Shown here: one piece after another, positions 25,087 to 39,120 of the stretch
Numbering within the stretch: position 1 is the stretch's first letter
Layout: each line of letters starts with the position of its first letter
DNA from: Apis mellifera
Taxonomy: Eukaryota; Arthropoda; Insecta; Hymenoptera; Apidae
DNA: 64,000 nt
Direction of reading: 5' to 3'
NCBI RefSeq assembly: GCF_003254395.2
Contig: NC_037643.1
Coordinates: 4,639,458 to 4,703,457, forward strand
Position numbers and translations under genes: made by a program
Notes under the pieces: model-generated
What the model saw: only the letters and a program-made list of their open reading frames with translations
The model's database searches: none
What the model was told of the DNA's origin: nothing

Positions 25087-25196
25087 AATCATAATATTAT
25101 TTTATTAAAAATTAAATTAAATATTTATATAATCTTTTGACCAAAATGGCATTTAATTCAAATGAAATAAAATCGAAGTAGACTTAATGGAAATGA

Positions 25197-25304
25197 ATGA
25201 TGGCTGAATCACAAATGAAAAAAACATTATTTTGTACCGTGGACAAACGAAATGTCGTTGTTATTACCCCATCGGGGGTAAGAAACGAGTCCTCGTTTCC
25301 TTAA
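25197..25304 (+). CDS. Short frame that could be a coding first exon
   Basis: Tandem ATG codons at 25197 open 35 codons (starts MMAESQMKKTLFCTVDKRNV) to TAA. Inside it, GGG|GTAAGA forms a donor after 25277, in phase 0. The frame begins where the base composition changes from very AT-rich to balanced. No downstream partner exon is assigned, so a chance frame is possible. Confidence 0.2.
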   Translation: MMAESQMKKTLFCTVDKRNVVVITPSGVRNESSFP

Positions 25305-28300
25305 TTGCTCGATGGCCGAGGGTTCCGGAGATGAAGTCCCGAGATCCTTGATAACGAAGCTGAGAACGCGTGAAAAGGCACTGAAACTCCTAGAAATATC
25401 GAGCGAAATTATCTTCGGGGTTAGGTTTAACGGGTAAGAAAAGCTGGCTTTCTCGAATAATTTAAAAATATTCGCACGGTCAAATATTCGCGCGTGAATT
25501 TTATTCTGACGGATATATCGTAAAATAAACTACGTGTAAATCGTTAAGCTCGTTAAAAATCATCTGGAGAGTCTAGATGCGATATAATTTATTCGATTTC
25601 TGAGAATTATAATGAATATTGAAACACTTTATTCGATTTATTTTTAGCAGTTTGAAATCATTTAGAAATAATAAACATTTTTTGAAGGAAATATTTAATT
25701 TTTTTGAAATATTTTTTCGAATGTTAGAATTGCGCATAGATATTCATCTTATTATGTGATTTATTTATTTTTCACAATATTTATATTTATTTTTCGAAAC
25801 GTTTAAAAAAAATTTTGGACAGGAAATTTTAATATCTTCTATGATTTTTCATATAAATTCATTTTTTTTTTTCGACTTGTACTATCAATTCAGTAACACC
25901 CTATATTTTATAGACTCTGATATCGTAAATCATACCATGATAAGATATTATTAAAAATATGTATAGTATTATCTATATAAAATGTCATAAAGTATATATT
26001 GAATTTTTTCATCATCCTATTAGCATATATTTATTAAAAACCTTTCGTATTGAGAATTTTTTTTTAATTAATTTTACAAATAGATTTGAAAATATTTTAA
26101 TATTTCCCCATTTCCAAGATTCAACTTCTCGCTTTATTCCCGGTGTAATTTCAACTTCTTCTTCAACAGCTTCTTTTTAAATCGTTGTTCTTCATTACTT
26201 CTCGACTTCTCTTATTTCATTCCAAGCACGTTTCTATAGAGTCGTCAAGCGTGACAAAACAGTTTCATCGATTTTTTTTTCCATATATTAATCTCCGCGT
26301 GCAATCAGAAAGATCATTTCGTAAATCGTAAGATCCTAGACGGGGAATCCTCGAGGTTGGAAACGTTGAATGATCGTAATCCATGACACCGCGATGTTCA
26401 CGTAATGACGACGTCAGTAAAAGATACCATCCAGAATAAAATGCATCGTTCCTCCATTTATCATGGATCGCGGTTAATGGAAAATATCGCGGTCACTATG
26501 TACCCATCAATTAATACCTGTATACTCGTTAAACAGACGGAAGTGAAACTACGCGGATAAAATTTGCCATTATATGAAACCTGTTTGCGTCTATAAATTC
26601 GTTCTTCATTCCTCTTTTTTTTTCTCTCTCTCTCTTTCTCTCTTTTTTAGAAGGATTAAATATCACGTTTTATGGCCGAGTCTCTAAATTGAATTTTCCT
26701 TTCTTTTTTTTATTTATTCCTAAGAAATGAAAAAGGAAATAAAAGATAGGATTCTATAATTATTATAGAAGCATTGAATATAAATAATCGATGATGATAT
26801 TGGTAATTTATGATAATCGAGTCAGACAGCTTAGTGATAAATTATTGATAAATTTGAAGGATATATGATGGTTTTTTTTATTTTATCATTTTGATTAATC
26901 GTGATTGTTCATTCTAATGTTTTAATTTATTTATATATGTCTGTAATTGAGTTTGATCAATAAGAATTTTTTTTTTTTCAACATTTTTATCTATGAGAAA
27001 ATAAATCTTCAAGGACTAAGATAATTAATAGAAATAATTACACTTTATAGAAATAATAGAATAAATAGATAAAACAATATATAATCTTTCTCAATTACAT
27101 TTATTTTCACGTAAAATTAAAAAATTATCTCTTCAAAATTTATCTCGATGGTATTCATAAATCTTCGTAACTTCGTATAAATAAATTGAAATCGATGTAA
27201 TATACGAAAAAAAACTTCTTTCACTTGCAAATTACATGCAGTTTATTTTCCTTATTCATTTCAAATTCACTATTAAATCGAATCTTTAAGAGAAACTTTA
27301 AGAGAATTCGATGTCTCGAAAACTATATTATTTCGACATTATTCTTATTGCACCCTTGAAATATATACAGTTTATTCGCGGGCACATTAATATTCTTTAA
27401 AAGCCGGGTTGCATTACTGTTTGTACGAGAAATAGTTTGATGCATAGGCCGTAAACGGAACGGCTTTCAACCTATCGACCCCGAGGAAAGCAAACTTTCC
27501 TCGAGGCGAGGGGGATGATGGACAATGCCGAGTAATATCGAATAATGACGGATGGGAAAAAATATGAGACGCGAATAACATCTGGAGAATTTAATATAAA
27601 TTGCGTCGAAACGAGAGAAAAGAAATGCGAAGAGCCACAAACGCGTGGATGAATATCTTTTTTTTTTTTTTCGCGGTTTATTACAGGGAATTTCCATGGA
27701 ATAGACATTATGGCTATGATGATAAAATTGAATGGAAATGATCGATCGATCGATAGTTGCCTCATAGAACATAAGGGCCGGGAAGGAAATAAAAGAAGGA
27801 ATAAAAGTTCTCTTGATTCTATATCACAGGGATTACGTACGTGAATTTATTTTCTTGGTGATAGCGAAAATAGAGGGAAAATTCTTTTGATATCGATAAA
27901 AAGATAAGATAAGATTTATAATATTTTATAGGATTATTTAGAATAGGGTTGTTTATATTATATATACATATAGGATTTATAATATTAATTTTCATATCCA
28001 TATTAAAATGATTATTTTTCAATTGGAAAATCATCCTCTTTATTTTTTGCAAATCTTATATAGTACATAAATATTTTTAGATGTAAATATTCATCTTGTG
28101 TCTATATATTTGAATATGATAATATGATTTTTTTAACACAAACGCAACAATGCATATTTTAAAATGAAAAAGTGAATAAATCTATTAATCTCAACATTTC
28201 TAGTCAACGGGTTAAATTTGTGAATTGTAATTTTATCAATTACATTTTAATAATTCTATAAATTTAGATTATTAATAATAATTTAGAAAGATATCAGGCT

Positions 28301-28900
28301 ATGTGCAAATACATTCTATATAATTAATTCTTTGAATAGGATTTCAAAGATAAATATATGAGCGTGGCGCCATTAATATTAAAATTTTCTACGCCATCGT
28401 TTTATTCGTTGCTGAGCGTGCTAAAATATACCGTCCACGTTCAATGAATATTCTTAAAGACTCGTGAATTTTTTTTTTTTTTATTCATAGAAAAAGTCAT
28501 GTTGAAACTGAAGATATTAGCACATGAAATACTTAATTTGCTACATCTTAGTCAAACTTCTTCATTGATATACTAATTTCCATTCTTTTCAAGCCAATTT
28601 TACACAATTCAAACGAGAATCCGTAGTCTTCCCTGATCATTATTTCTATTTAATTAGACCTGTCGTATTCGAATGTCAAATTTCTATGTCAGTTTTACTA
28701 CAAAATAAAATTTATCTTGCTCCCTTTAACGAAAATAATCAGTTAGTATCAAATAATTTAAAAATCGATATTAGGTTCCTTCGTTATAAATAGGAAATCA
28801 AATATATAAATAATAACATACACGATATTTTGCAAATTTCAAAAATAATATATGCATACGTATAAAAAAAAAATAGTAAAAGATATTAAAAAAATATTAT
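25305..28900. other. Stretch without a recognised gene
   Basis: AT-rich with patches of more balanced sequence (26200-26600 and 27400-27760). Frames in these patches overlap in several phases on the minus strand and are not splice-bounded. A GATCGATCGATCGAT tract lies near 27740. Confidence 0.5.
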
Positions 28901-28919
28901 ATTCAATCTAACTTGAAGT

Positions 28920-29345
28920 CGACGTGTTCTGCTCGATAGTAATATCAAGTTTGCTTTTGTACGCGCATGCGACCAACTCTTTTTACTCGCGGTGTATTCG
29001 ATATCGGATTTAAAATATGCAAAATGAGCACAGGTAGATTAACGAGATACGTTTAATATTTCCCTTATTGATCCGTGCATAGCTGAAGGAAACGTGTAAT
29101 ATCCATATCTAAATATCGTTTTTCTCATCTCATCGGCAGCGTTGACGGTAGCTAGCTAATCTACCATACTGTCAAGACTTCACGTGAGTCAACATGCAAA
29201 TCTGAGGAGTTGCGAGTGCAGCGTCCAAAGTAGAATAAGCATACGTGTTTATGTCGGCTCGTTGCTCGCATGTTAAATACGGGTATCCGCTTGAAGGCTT
29301 GAGCATTTTCGAAACAGCTCCGCATACTATATTTATGCAATTATG
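28920..29345. promoter_or_regulatory. GC-richer island with octamer and E-box motifs, candidate enhancer
   Basis: A block of balanced base content without a credible open frame, inside AT-rich DNA. It contains a perfect ATGCAAAT octamer near 29194, the POU-factor site, a CACGTG E-box near 29181, and a TTATGCAATTATGG element near 29335. Spacing of the first two is about 10 bp. Enhancer function is inferred from motif content and lack of coding. Confidence 0.3.
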
Positions 29346-30490
29346 GTAGAATTACGTCGAATATCGAGAAAAAGGAAAACACAGAGAATGAATCGGATTA
29401 TCGTGTGGATATATAAATATTTCAAATCTACGTACAATAATAATAATAGTAAATTATATAAAATGTAACGATTTATATCTATATTGGAATAGTGTAGTAT
29501 TGATTCGTTTAGAATTTGAATGATTTCATAATTTCATATGTGAATATAAATAATATGAGTAAATGTTAGAATATTAATATATTCTATAGATTTCTATCGA
29601 ATCGAGTTACAATAGGAAATATTTTATAGACAATAATTGGAAAGAAGAATATCTTATTCAAGATAGAATCACAAATAGTTAGTTAATTATAGAATCATTG
29701 TAATATTCGATATTTGTGCATTCGATAAATTTGTCACATATGATTAAATATAATTATTGTATCGTAATTCAAGTTAATTATTCGTTTATTTATGGGCAAA
29801 AACGTAGTTGACATCAAATACGAGAAACAATATATAATAAAAAGCCAGCCCAGAATTAAAATTAATTAAAATAAATTACGGAAGAAACAGTAAACGAACG
29901 TAATATATCATATTATTACAATTTTTAGAAAAGAAATCAATATTCTTATATGATATTTTTTTAAACATTTCAAATTTAAAATTATTCGTCTCTACAATAG
30001 ATAATCACCTCCAATTAACATATACACAGATGTGTACGATTAAATGGAAATATAAAACGAAACAATAATGGCAGAGAAAAGGTATAGCCATAAATCATTC
30101 TCGTTTAACCTGGAGTATGAATCAAAAATCTCGTAAATAATTCACAAGCACTGCAATTAAAAGAGAGAACGATTCAAACAATTATCAAGATACTTGTATT
30201 TTTATTTCTTCCTTTTTTCTTTTTTTTTTTTTTCCTCCTTTTGTTTTTTCCTTTCAATTTTTATTTCGACCAGATTTTATCCATCGAATGCTATCGTTTC
30301 GATTAACGATATCAATTTATTCTCTCAAGATATTGAATAGTTCTCAATACTGCCTCTTCACAAATACCGATCAAGAGTTATATAGGATTTCGTGCACTTT
30401 ATTAATTCCATTGAACGTCGTAAACACGCGGATTTATATAAATTGCGGAGAATAACGCAATTATCAATGCTCCATTATGCGTATACGCGC

Positions 30491-30511
30491 ATATATATAT
30501 ATATATATATA
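30491..30511 (+). repeat. AT microsatellite
   Basis: About ten AT units. Confidence 0.9.
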
Positions 30512-30884
30512 CCACGTCCAGTGAGAGCACTTGTGTCTATCAAAGCGAGTTTTGCGTTGTGTATGTCGCCAATATAGATTAATTTTCGTACCGTCGATAT
30601 CTGTATTAAAATATAATTGCACGAGATCTCGATTAACTTGCTTTTCGGTTAAACAGCACTGATTAATATCCGATTAACACGTGACAATATCGACGCGAAA
30701 CGGAATACAAGAGGAATTAATCCGATATTCGAATAAATTTTCGCGAAAAATATCGCGGTATTAAACGTGTAGATAGGTCAATGAAATCGGAATCGAAATA
30801 TTGTTGTGTTTACTGGGTTGGAAATTTTATATGGGTACTTGATCAGAGAAATACGATATTAATTGAAAAAAAAAAGTCAAGCTT

Positions 30885-31075
30885 GTTAAACCGACGAGGT
30901 TTTATACCGGTGTAGGCGGTTACCATTTCGAATATTAAGCTGGGGGATGCGCTTCCACTGCGGCAAATCTGCACGGTCAGAGGTTTTCAGGCTCTGTTTT
31001 ATGGCTAAGACTAGCACGAGTATACTTGAAACGCGTAAAACCGGAACGAGCCCTTGCTTTTAACTATAAGCAATT
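30885..31075. promoter_or_regulatory. GC-richer non-coding island
   Basis: A short block of balanced composition between AT-rich flanks, with stops in all frames. It is a candidate conserved non-coding element; I recognise no specific site. Confidence 0.2.
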
Positions 31076-31779
31076 TGTATTCTTATGATTTGATGGAGAA
31101 AACGAAAGCTTACCAAATTACATTGGACAAGTTTAATAACGTAGCTTTTTTCCCAAATAGATATTTCGATTGATATTTGAAAAATATTGATTTTCTTTTT
31201 TTATAATCTTCTTTCTTTGGAGATATTTATATATTTTTAAAAAAAGTTTCGAAATCTGGAAAGATATTCGCGAAGCAAATGATATAATAAATAATACTTA
31301 AACTAATACACGAATCATATCTAAATTTTAGTCTTATCCTAGTGCTTACCAAGGTATTTAGAAGTAACGAGTACACTAGTAATTCTTTATAAAATATCGT
31401 GGCACGAACGATCATTACATGCTAATCCATCCAACTCTCGTAATCATGTAATAAGAATATAAATCGCTTTGTCTATGTCACTAAAAATACTTACCTTTAC
31501 TCAATAATATCGTCAAAGAAAGACATTGATCAAAAAAATTTAAATTTCTTTTCTACAATTTCAAGTTCAACCATTAATTTTCTAATATTATTATTATGGG
31601 TCCATGTTTTTTCGTGTTCTTTTATAAATCATTTAAAGAAAGACATATGCTCGTTATCGAAATTTAACTGGCCAGTACAAAAAGAATCCAATCAATGTTA
31701 TCAGCGATATATAGTATCGAGATTGAAAGAGATAAAAAAAAAAGAGAAATGGAAATTTCTCATTGCGTATACGCGGACA

Positions 31780-32560
31780 GAGATTGATGATATATGAATG
31801 ATTGTCACAAGGCTACAAAGACGCATCGATTCGACCGAGTTATTAGATATGCTCGACGATGTCGTGTATGATGTTTCATCGCGACTGACGGATTATTACG
31901 TTATAAACGCGGCGAGGAGAATCCCCGACAAAAAGGATCGTAACGACGAATAAAAGTTTACGGGAATCCATGGATATTAAATGTCAAAGAGCGGTTGCGT
32001 TTCATTCGTATCTCGAACCGCGATTACTCCAATAAAGCGAACAGCGGGAAGTTTGACGTTGTTACAGAGATACAACTTTCGTCGAACGATAACGCACGTA
32101 CATAACAGCTCTTTCACACGAAGATACGTGATTCGCATATGTTATGTGCATCTGGCAATAAGATACGTATATGCGATATAGTATCTGATTAATTTCATAG
32201 CTGACAGCTGATCGTTCGTTTCTCGGATTGCGCATAAGAAGAATCGTCAATGGCCGATAAATACAGAGTGAAAAAGAAATTGGCACGATGCAATTTCGAT
32301 CGAATGTAATTAGAAGAATTACCACGAATTCGGGACTGACTGATCGAAAGAATTCGGGCAAAATCGGCGGACCCGGTAATTTCGTACTGCTTTGGATCTC
32401 GAAACTTTAGGGAGTTCGGGTCTACTCGCCAATTATCGTACGTGACCGAGTAAACGCTTTAATAGCTAGGCATCTAGTTCTCGAACCAATCGGTAACCAA
32501 TTATTGCCAAGTCGATCGTCGAAAGTCAAATTATCGTACGCGCTTTTGTGTCAAATACAG
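31780..32560. other. CpG-containing island without a recognised gene
   Basis: A longer balanced block. Short frames on both strands (for example 31981-32181 plus and 32361-32062 minus) overlap each other and lack splice signals or protein-like composition. Confidence 0.3.
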
Positions 32561-35500
32561 TTTCGAAATTACGATTTCATGACCACGATGATATATTCAT
32601 CGCTATCAAAAGAGAATCTCTGTTATTATTATCACGCTGACAATGAACATAGTTGAAATAATGTTCGATATATCGATTTGTTTTTCATTTGATTCGATAG
32701 GCCTTTTGTTAGAAAAAATTCGATTACTCTTTGTCAAAAATTAGACAACAATAAAGGAGTATAGTGATAAGGATTTCATTAATTTATTTCATTTGGTAAT
32801 ATTTTATATGAAAACGATCCGCACAATTTTTTAATAAATTTATATGACGATGCACGATATAAAAGCGAGGTTTATGTGTCGATGATATTAAGTGGGATAA
32901 ATTTTTATGCATGATCGAATGCCAGTTTCTGAGCAGAACATTCGTGTACGGAGAATTATGGATCGAGCTGTTCGTACCGTGTTATTATCCTTTCCATGCA
33001 GAGAATTATGATCCAACGCACGAATAATTTGAAACCATGAGGCAAAGCGTATACCCTGATCGTATTATGTCGATATCAGGCGTGTCTAATTTGATCTTCT
33101 GCCGTTGTTTAGCTTGAAATCTTCGATAAAACCTTGGAAACTTTTCGAATAACGGAATATTGAATTTTATTGCGAATATATTTCTCTATTGTCAAACGTT
33201 GATTAATTTAATTTTCATTTGCTGATAAATTCGTGTGCCGTGTTTAAGAGATATTTAATATTTTATTGTTACGTATGGATAAAAATTTCGTTTTAAATAA
33301 CGAAGACACGGAAAAATTAAATTATAAGATAAAAATTAAAACAGTACTTGTTTCAAATTAACTCGAATATTGATTTATTGTTTTTTTTTGTAGGGAAAAT
33401 AATTGATAAATTCCTCAAAAAAATCACATTTTCATATTGAAATTATTTCTTCGTCGAATTTAAAATATTCAAATGGATTATTCCTTGAAAAATATCCTTG
33501 ATTATATGTAAATTTCAATGAATAGTCTCGCTATTCGATCTCTTTTGTAATGTAGTTAAAACATTTCTGCTTTTTCTACCTACGTTATCATTTACACGGG
33601 TTCATTAATCAATAGATAAGTCTTGAATGGTACACGCAACACCTAGTTGCGTATATGTAGTCCCATAAAAACGTTCGTTTATAAATTAAAGTGGAAGCGG
33701 AAAGGCAAGCGAGTCACGACAAGAATCGTATCGAACGCATTATGATTATGCGATATACTGGACAATACTTTTTATCATTAATCTTACATTCGTTACTTGA
33801 AGTTTAATAAAAATTCAATTATCAAATTTTCAATTATCAAATTCCATCCATTTCGTTAAAAATTTGGATCGTAATTAATACTATCGAATCGATTGGAAAA
33901 TTAATTTTTATATTTGAAGGAATTAGCTCGATATTTAATTCCACGAGATTGAAAATTATCGAGAAATTATCAACAATTTCCATGCAGTTCCCTGTAATAT
34001 CATTGCGTGTATTTTCTACCACGGGGTTTCAGCTAGAACCACGATTGAAACAGAAGGCAACGATCAATCTCTCGTATTTTCTGCTTTACCGACCTCCACC
34101 GGAAATTACTACAGTCTTCAACATTTCCGGTTAATCTTGCGCCATTAGTCGAGAGGATATGAAAGCTCGACAGAATTAAAAGATATTTCCTCGAATTAAC
34201 ACCTTTTTATTCGGCGTTTCATTTATTATTCCGTATACATCATTTTTTAATACTTTAAATTCTTAAAATATTTTTAAGAATTAATTTAGATTTTGTAATT
34301 TTTTTTTTTTTTTTTTTAATATAATTTCATTTTGTACGTTTGAAGATATCACAACAAAAATGAATTTTATCCAATTTTTGTTTTGTAATGTAGAATTTTA
34401 TGATATCCAATTTCCTTTGCCATTTTACAAGCAATAATTAATAAATATTAATTATTATAGATTTATATTAAATGCATTTAATCAATGATAATAATAAATT
34501 CATTCAATAATATTACTTTAAAAGCGGAAACAAATATTCAGGAGAAATAAGGATTATTACTTGTTGGATATCTCTGAAAATAAAGAAGCAAAAAAGATTC
34601 ATTGTTTCAGACTTTCTTATTATATCACAATTATTCACTTGGACCTTTCTAATGACTTTCTTTATTCCGTAAAAGATATCCTCCCTGGTATTTTAGATGA
34701 AACAATGGACGTACTTGGATTCATTTATCTTTTCCAAGAAATTTCTTACATAGTTTCCTTTCAATCTTAAAAAAAAAAACATTATATATGAATTTACTTC
34801 GCGTTTATAATTATCATATTTTATTTTCTCATTTATCAAATATGAATAATTATATATATCCTTGATTAAATGCAAAGTTTCTTTCAATAACGATGACTTG
34901 TTTAAAAGAAAATTGTATTGCTTAATACAATATTTAATCATAGAACGCAATTCAAATACACTTTCGAAACGCTTGAACAGATTTCTCATCGTGCAATTTT
35001 AAAATGAAATTTGATTTCACCGAATTATTTTCAGAAATTATTTTTTTTTTAAATATATTAATATTTATATTAAAAATATTTCACATCGAAAATCATAGAA
35101 CAATTTTCAACCCAGCAGAGGTTGATTTTATCGCGAGAATGGTCTTTATTTCGCGATTAATCGTTCACGTGAACTTTTTAAAGAGAGGGTCGCGAGTAAT
35201 GAAGCTCTAAACGCGAGTCGAGTAAACAAAAACAACGTATATCAAGCTGAGTTAACACAGTTAATACATAATCTATCCTAAGAATAAAACATTTGCTGCA
35301 CTCCCTTTTATTTTTTAATTTTACAAAGATAAATCCTCCGCTTGTTGCAAGGACGTATTCCTTACAATCAACTAACTGCGTAACCAGGGTGAATATAACA
35401 GAAAATAATATTGAAAATATAATCTTTACAACACTTTAATCGTTGTAAAATAATAAAGGGAGCCTAAATTTTTCAAAAGATATTATAGAAAATTCAATAC

Positions 35501-38500
35501 TTCAATAATAGATTTTTGCAACATTTTTATAAAATAGATATAATGCTAAAAGTTGAAATTTGTCTAATTCAAAAGATATATTAATTATTTAATTATTTAT
35601 TAATTAATTAAAGTAGATATTAGAGTTTTAATTACTCTTGCAAAATACTCATTTTAGTTATTTTATTGTAAAATAATTGCAAATATTTAACGTATACCTT
35701 CTTTTTGAACATTTAATTATATAAATATTTTTTATGGTCATCTTCAATGTACCATAACAATTTTAATATCTAATAAAAATAATATATTTATATAAAAAAA
35801 GAAAATTAGTATCGTGAAATAAATAGATTATGAAGTGACAAGAAAATTTCCATTAATAATCCTCTTTAATATTTTCTTCTAAATATCGCGTGTCATTCAG
35901 ATAATTTCTCTAGATTGGGTCTCAAACAGGTAACTAATTTTGTGGCTTCCCAATTAGCTCGTGTTCATCGTAAATCAATCCGATGGATGTGAATAGCAGT
36001 CATAACGAACTCGTTAAGTTTCAGTACATAATGACTCGTAAATCCAGATGTTGTAACCATGACTTTTGACACTGGGTCGCTATTTTATTAGCAATAATAA
36101 ACTGGCTACAAACACCGCGTGTTAGAAAATATGATAAAACAGGCGATTAATCGATTTTCTGCAAAGTCCCTTTCCACATTTAGTGAGGCTGTTATCCAGC
36201 GATTAATTTTAATAATTAACTAAATTAAAATTAAATTAATATAAAATATAATATTCTAAATTAATGTCTGTAAGAATTTCTCGATAAAATTATATTCAAA
36301 AGATGCTAGAAACTTTAGGGGTTGATTTTATCTTCTCAAAGAAATTTCCTTTTGACAAAAAAAATTGCTTCGCGTTTAATCTATTGTGCTCTATATACAA
36401 ACTTTCATTAAAATTAGAATTTTTTAAACAAGCTTTTTGAAAATTATCCTGATATTTAAAATCATGTGCATGAATAGCATAAATTCCTAGAAATGTGTAA
36501 GATATTTATCTTCGATTTAACGCGATTATCAGTAATGCAATATTTCAGTTTCGTTTTCATGGAAATAATTTATATGCAATGGAAACTGCAATTTACATAC
36601 ATTTAATTTATAGAAATTTCAATAAACGATATTCCCAATATCTGTCATAATGAAAATAGATTGGTGCTCGAGAAAATTTTCTATTTTCTTCCGAACAATT
36701 CAGAATATTTTTATCGTAAATTATTTTAAAATATACGAATGGATCGATTTAATTGCTCGCGTAATAGAGTTGGAAATCCTGTTTGAGAACTGTGTTTAAA
36801 CACGATTGCAAATGAAACAGTTTCTGTTAATATTGATATTTCTGTCACGTCGAAAGGACTGTGACATTAAATTTTGTTTGTACAAGTATTTTCATTATTT
36901 CCTGTAAATGAATTTGAAATTAGAGATGTTTATTAATTCTGGAATATTATTATATTAAGAACAGATCTTGAGCTTTATTTTATTATTATTTAATTTATTC
37001 TTGCCACAATTGATCTTACAATTAACCTCTCGTAGCTTATAAACGAACATGATTGCGAATTAATTCGCTTTCTTAGAGAGAGAAAATAGAACAGAAATAA
37101 TAAACCGATCTATCTTCTTTAAACTTCATCCGTAAATCCATTGATATTTAAGTTTTACTTTAATAAGTGAGAGTTTTAAATTATTCGAAATTATCATAAG
37201 AGAAAAATTATTTAAATGAAGAATAATCGATACAAATTACATATTACACATTTCTAGTGAATATAATTTTCATTTCTTTGATTGTGATAGGAGAATGTAT
37301 ATTTTTTTTTTTTCAAAATTGTACAAATTAGAGAATAAAATATGAAATCAATATAACATATTTAATCTAATCATATAACTTTTAACTGTTACTTGGATTA
37401 TCGAGATTTTGTGCCACGCTATTATTAAATGATAAAACTGAAACGAAAGATATATTCGGGCTCGTTAAAAACAAATTCCAACTTGGCAATTCAACTTTTC
37501 TCATTTCGAATAATCATCGCGTTCGTGATTAACGCCACTATCGAGCGTTATACTTCGTACGCATATGATTATAGTGGAATAGTTTCCTCCTCCCTAAACA
37601 ATATTTTCATGCTTACTCGTGAAAATAACAATTTTCTTTACCACAAAATGAAAGTATTATTCATTTCACAATTAATAATTTCATACAACAAATTTCTATT
37701 TTACAAATTTTTATTTTACGTTTCATTTTCTTAATTACATTGAGAAAAATTCAATCAATTTATCGAATAATAATAAAATTTTCAAAATTATTTAAATAAT
37801 TATCATTCAAATATGAAGAGGAAAATTCATTCAAACAGCATAGTGTATTGTACCAATGTGTTAATGAATTTATCAGAGTAAGATCTTCTATTTCCACGAG
37901 AGAGGAAGAGAAATTTGCTTTTAGCAGTTGAATCTCGGTTCAGATACAACACTATTCGACCATTAACCAGTGGAGAAACGTATTATCGATTGAATTGTGA
38001 TGGAGTTAGGAGAAAGGAAGGTTTGGCTAGCAAAAGGCCCGTCCGTCATGTCTTTGACAACGTGAGCCTAAAGGCAACCATTGTCACCCCTTTCTCCCTG
38101 TGACAGGTGTCCTTCATGTACAAGAAAATTCCACCTCGCTTCTTGCTCTCAACCATTCTCGTTTCTTTACCAACTTTTCAACTAGCTTTTTATTTTTCTA
38201 TTTTTCTATTCTTCTATTATCCCCTCGTTTTGGTGGAAAGATAAAAATGGGGTATTTGCACATGCTGGCACATTTGTCTTCCTGTGTTATATCTTGAAAA
38301 CAAAGGAAAAATCGACAATTTTGGAAGAATTATTATATTATGGAAGAATTTCTTGGGAGAATTTCTTTAATTCTTTACGTAGATAATATCGAAACTAGTA
38401 AAAATAAAAGAAACAATGTTTATTATTTATCTACTATCAATCCACCAAAATTAATTTAACAATTTCACAAATTTCATTATTCTGAATTAGATCAGGTTCT

Positions 38501-38570
38501 CAGAATATTCCACGAGCAACATATCGAATAAAAAAAAACAAAAAGAATTCCCTCAAATTCTGTTCCATCG
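32561..38570. other. Long stretch without a recognised gene
   Basis: AT-rich DNA. Frames at 34561-34770, 34989-34693 and 37429-37734 are rich in I, F, N and K, as chance frames in AT-rich DNA are. The 37915-38103 frame has a more balanced composition but no start or splice context. Confidence 0.5.
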
Positions 38571-39120
38571 ATTTTCCCCACTGTGCCAATTCGCGCTTCC
38601 CTCCTTTCATTTTCTTCCGCTACAGAATTGAACTGGTTCGGAGAAATGAATGCCCCATGAATGGCTCGGTTGTAACAAAAGCGTATCCGCGCGTCAGATG
38701 TGACGAGCGAAGAGGAGGCCTACTCCGCGAAACGTTGCCTCCCCTACACGGCTTTAACTTCAGTATGTATTACATTACGCTAATTAGCCTAAGAGGCTTG
38801 CGAATGCATCCTGTTTCGAACACTCTGATAATTAGATACGAGCGTGCTGTTTCGGTCAATAGTTGTTACCTGTATGTAACAACGTCAATTTGTGGTGCTC
38901 GAGCCTTCATCAGAGTTTACCGGACAAAGCATCCGTGAAATGCCTACTAAGTAGATGTCAAGACCTTCCAAGATGCCACGGACTCTACGTAAGTCACATC
39001 AGATTCCGATAATGGGCCATTATCTGGATCCATCATGCTACGAATAGAATAACGTCTCGTTAGGGATTGGTCTGATTCGACGTGAGACGAGTAAAGGAAA
39101 TTATTGTGGTTGAATGTGTC
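38570..39120. promoter_or_regulatory. GC-richer island, candidate regulatory element
   Basis: Balanced, CpG-containing block. It holds a 93-codon plus frame (38657-38935) without recognisable protein features, and a good donor-like CTAC|GTAAGT near 38991. TAAT-core motifs lie near 38790 and 38829. It could be an exon of an unknown transcript or an enhancer; I favour non-coding. Confidence 0.25.
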
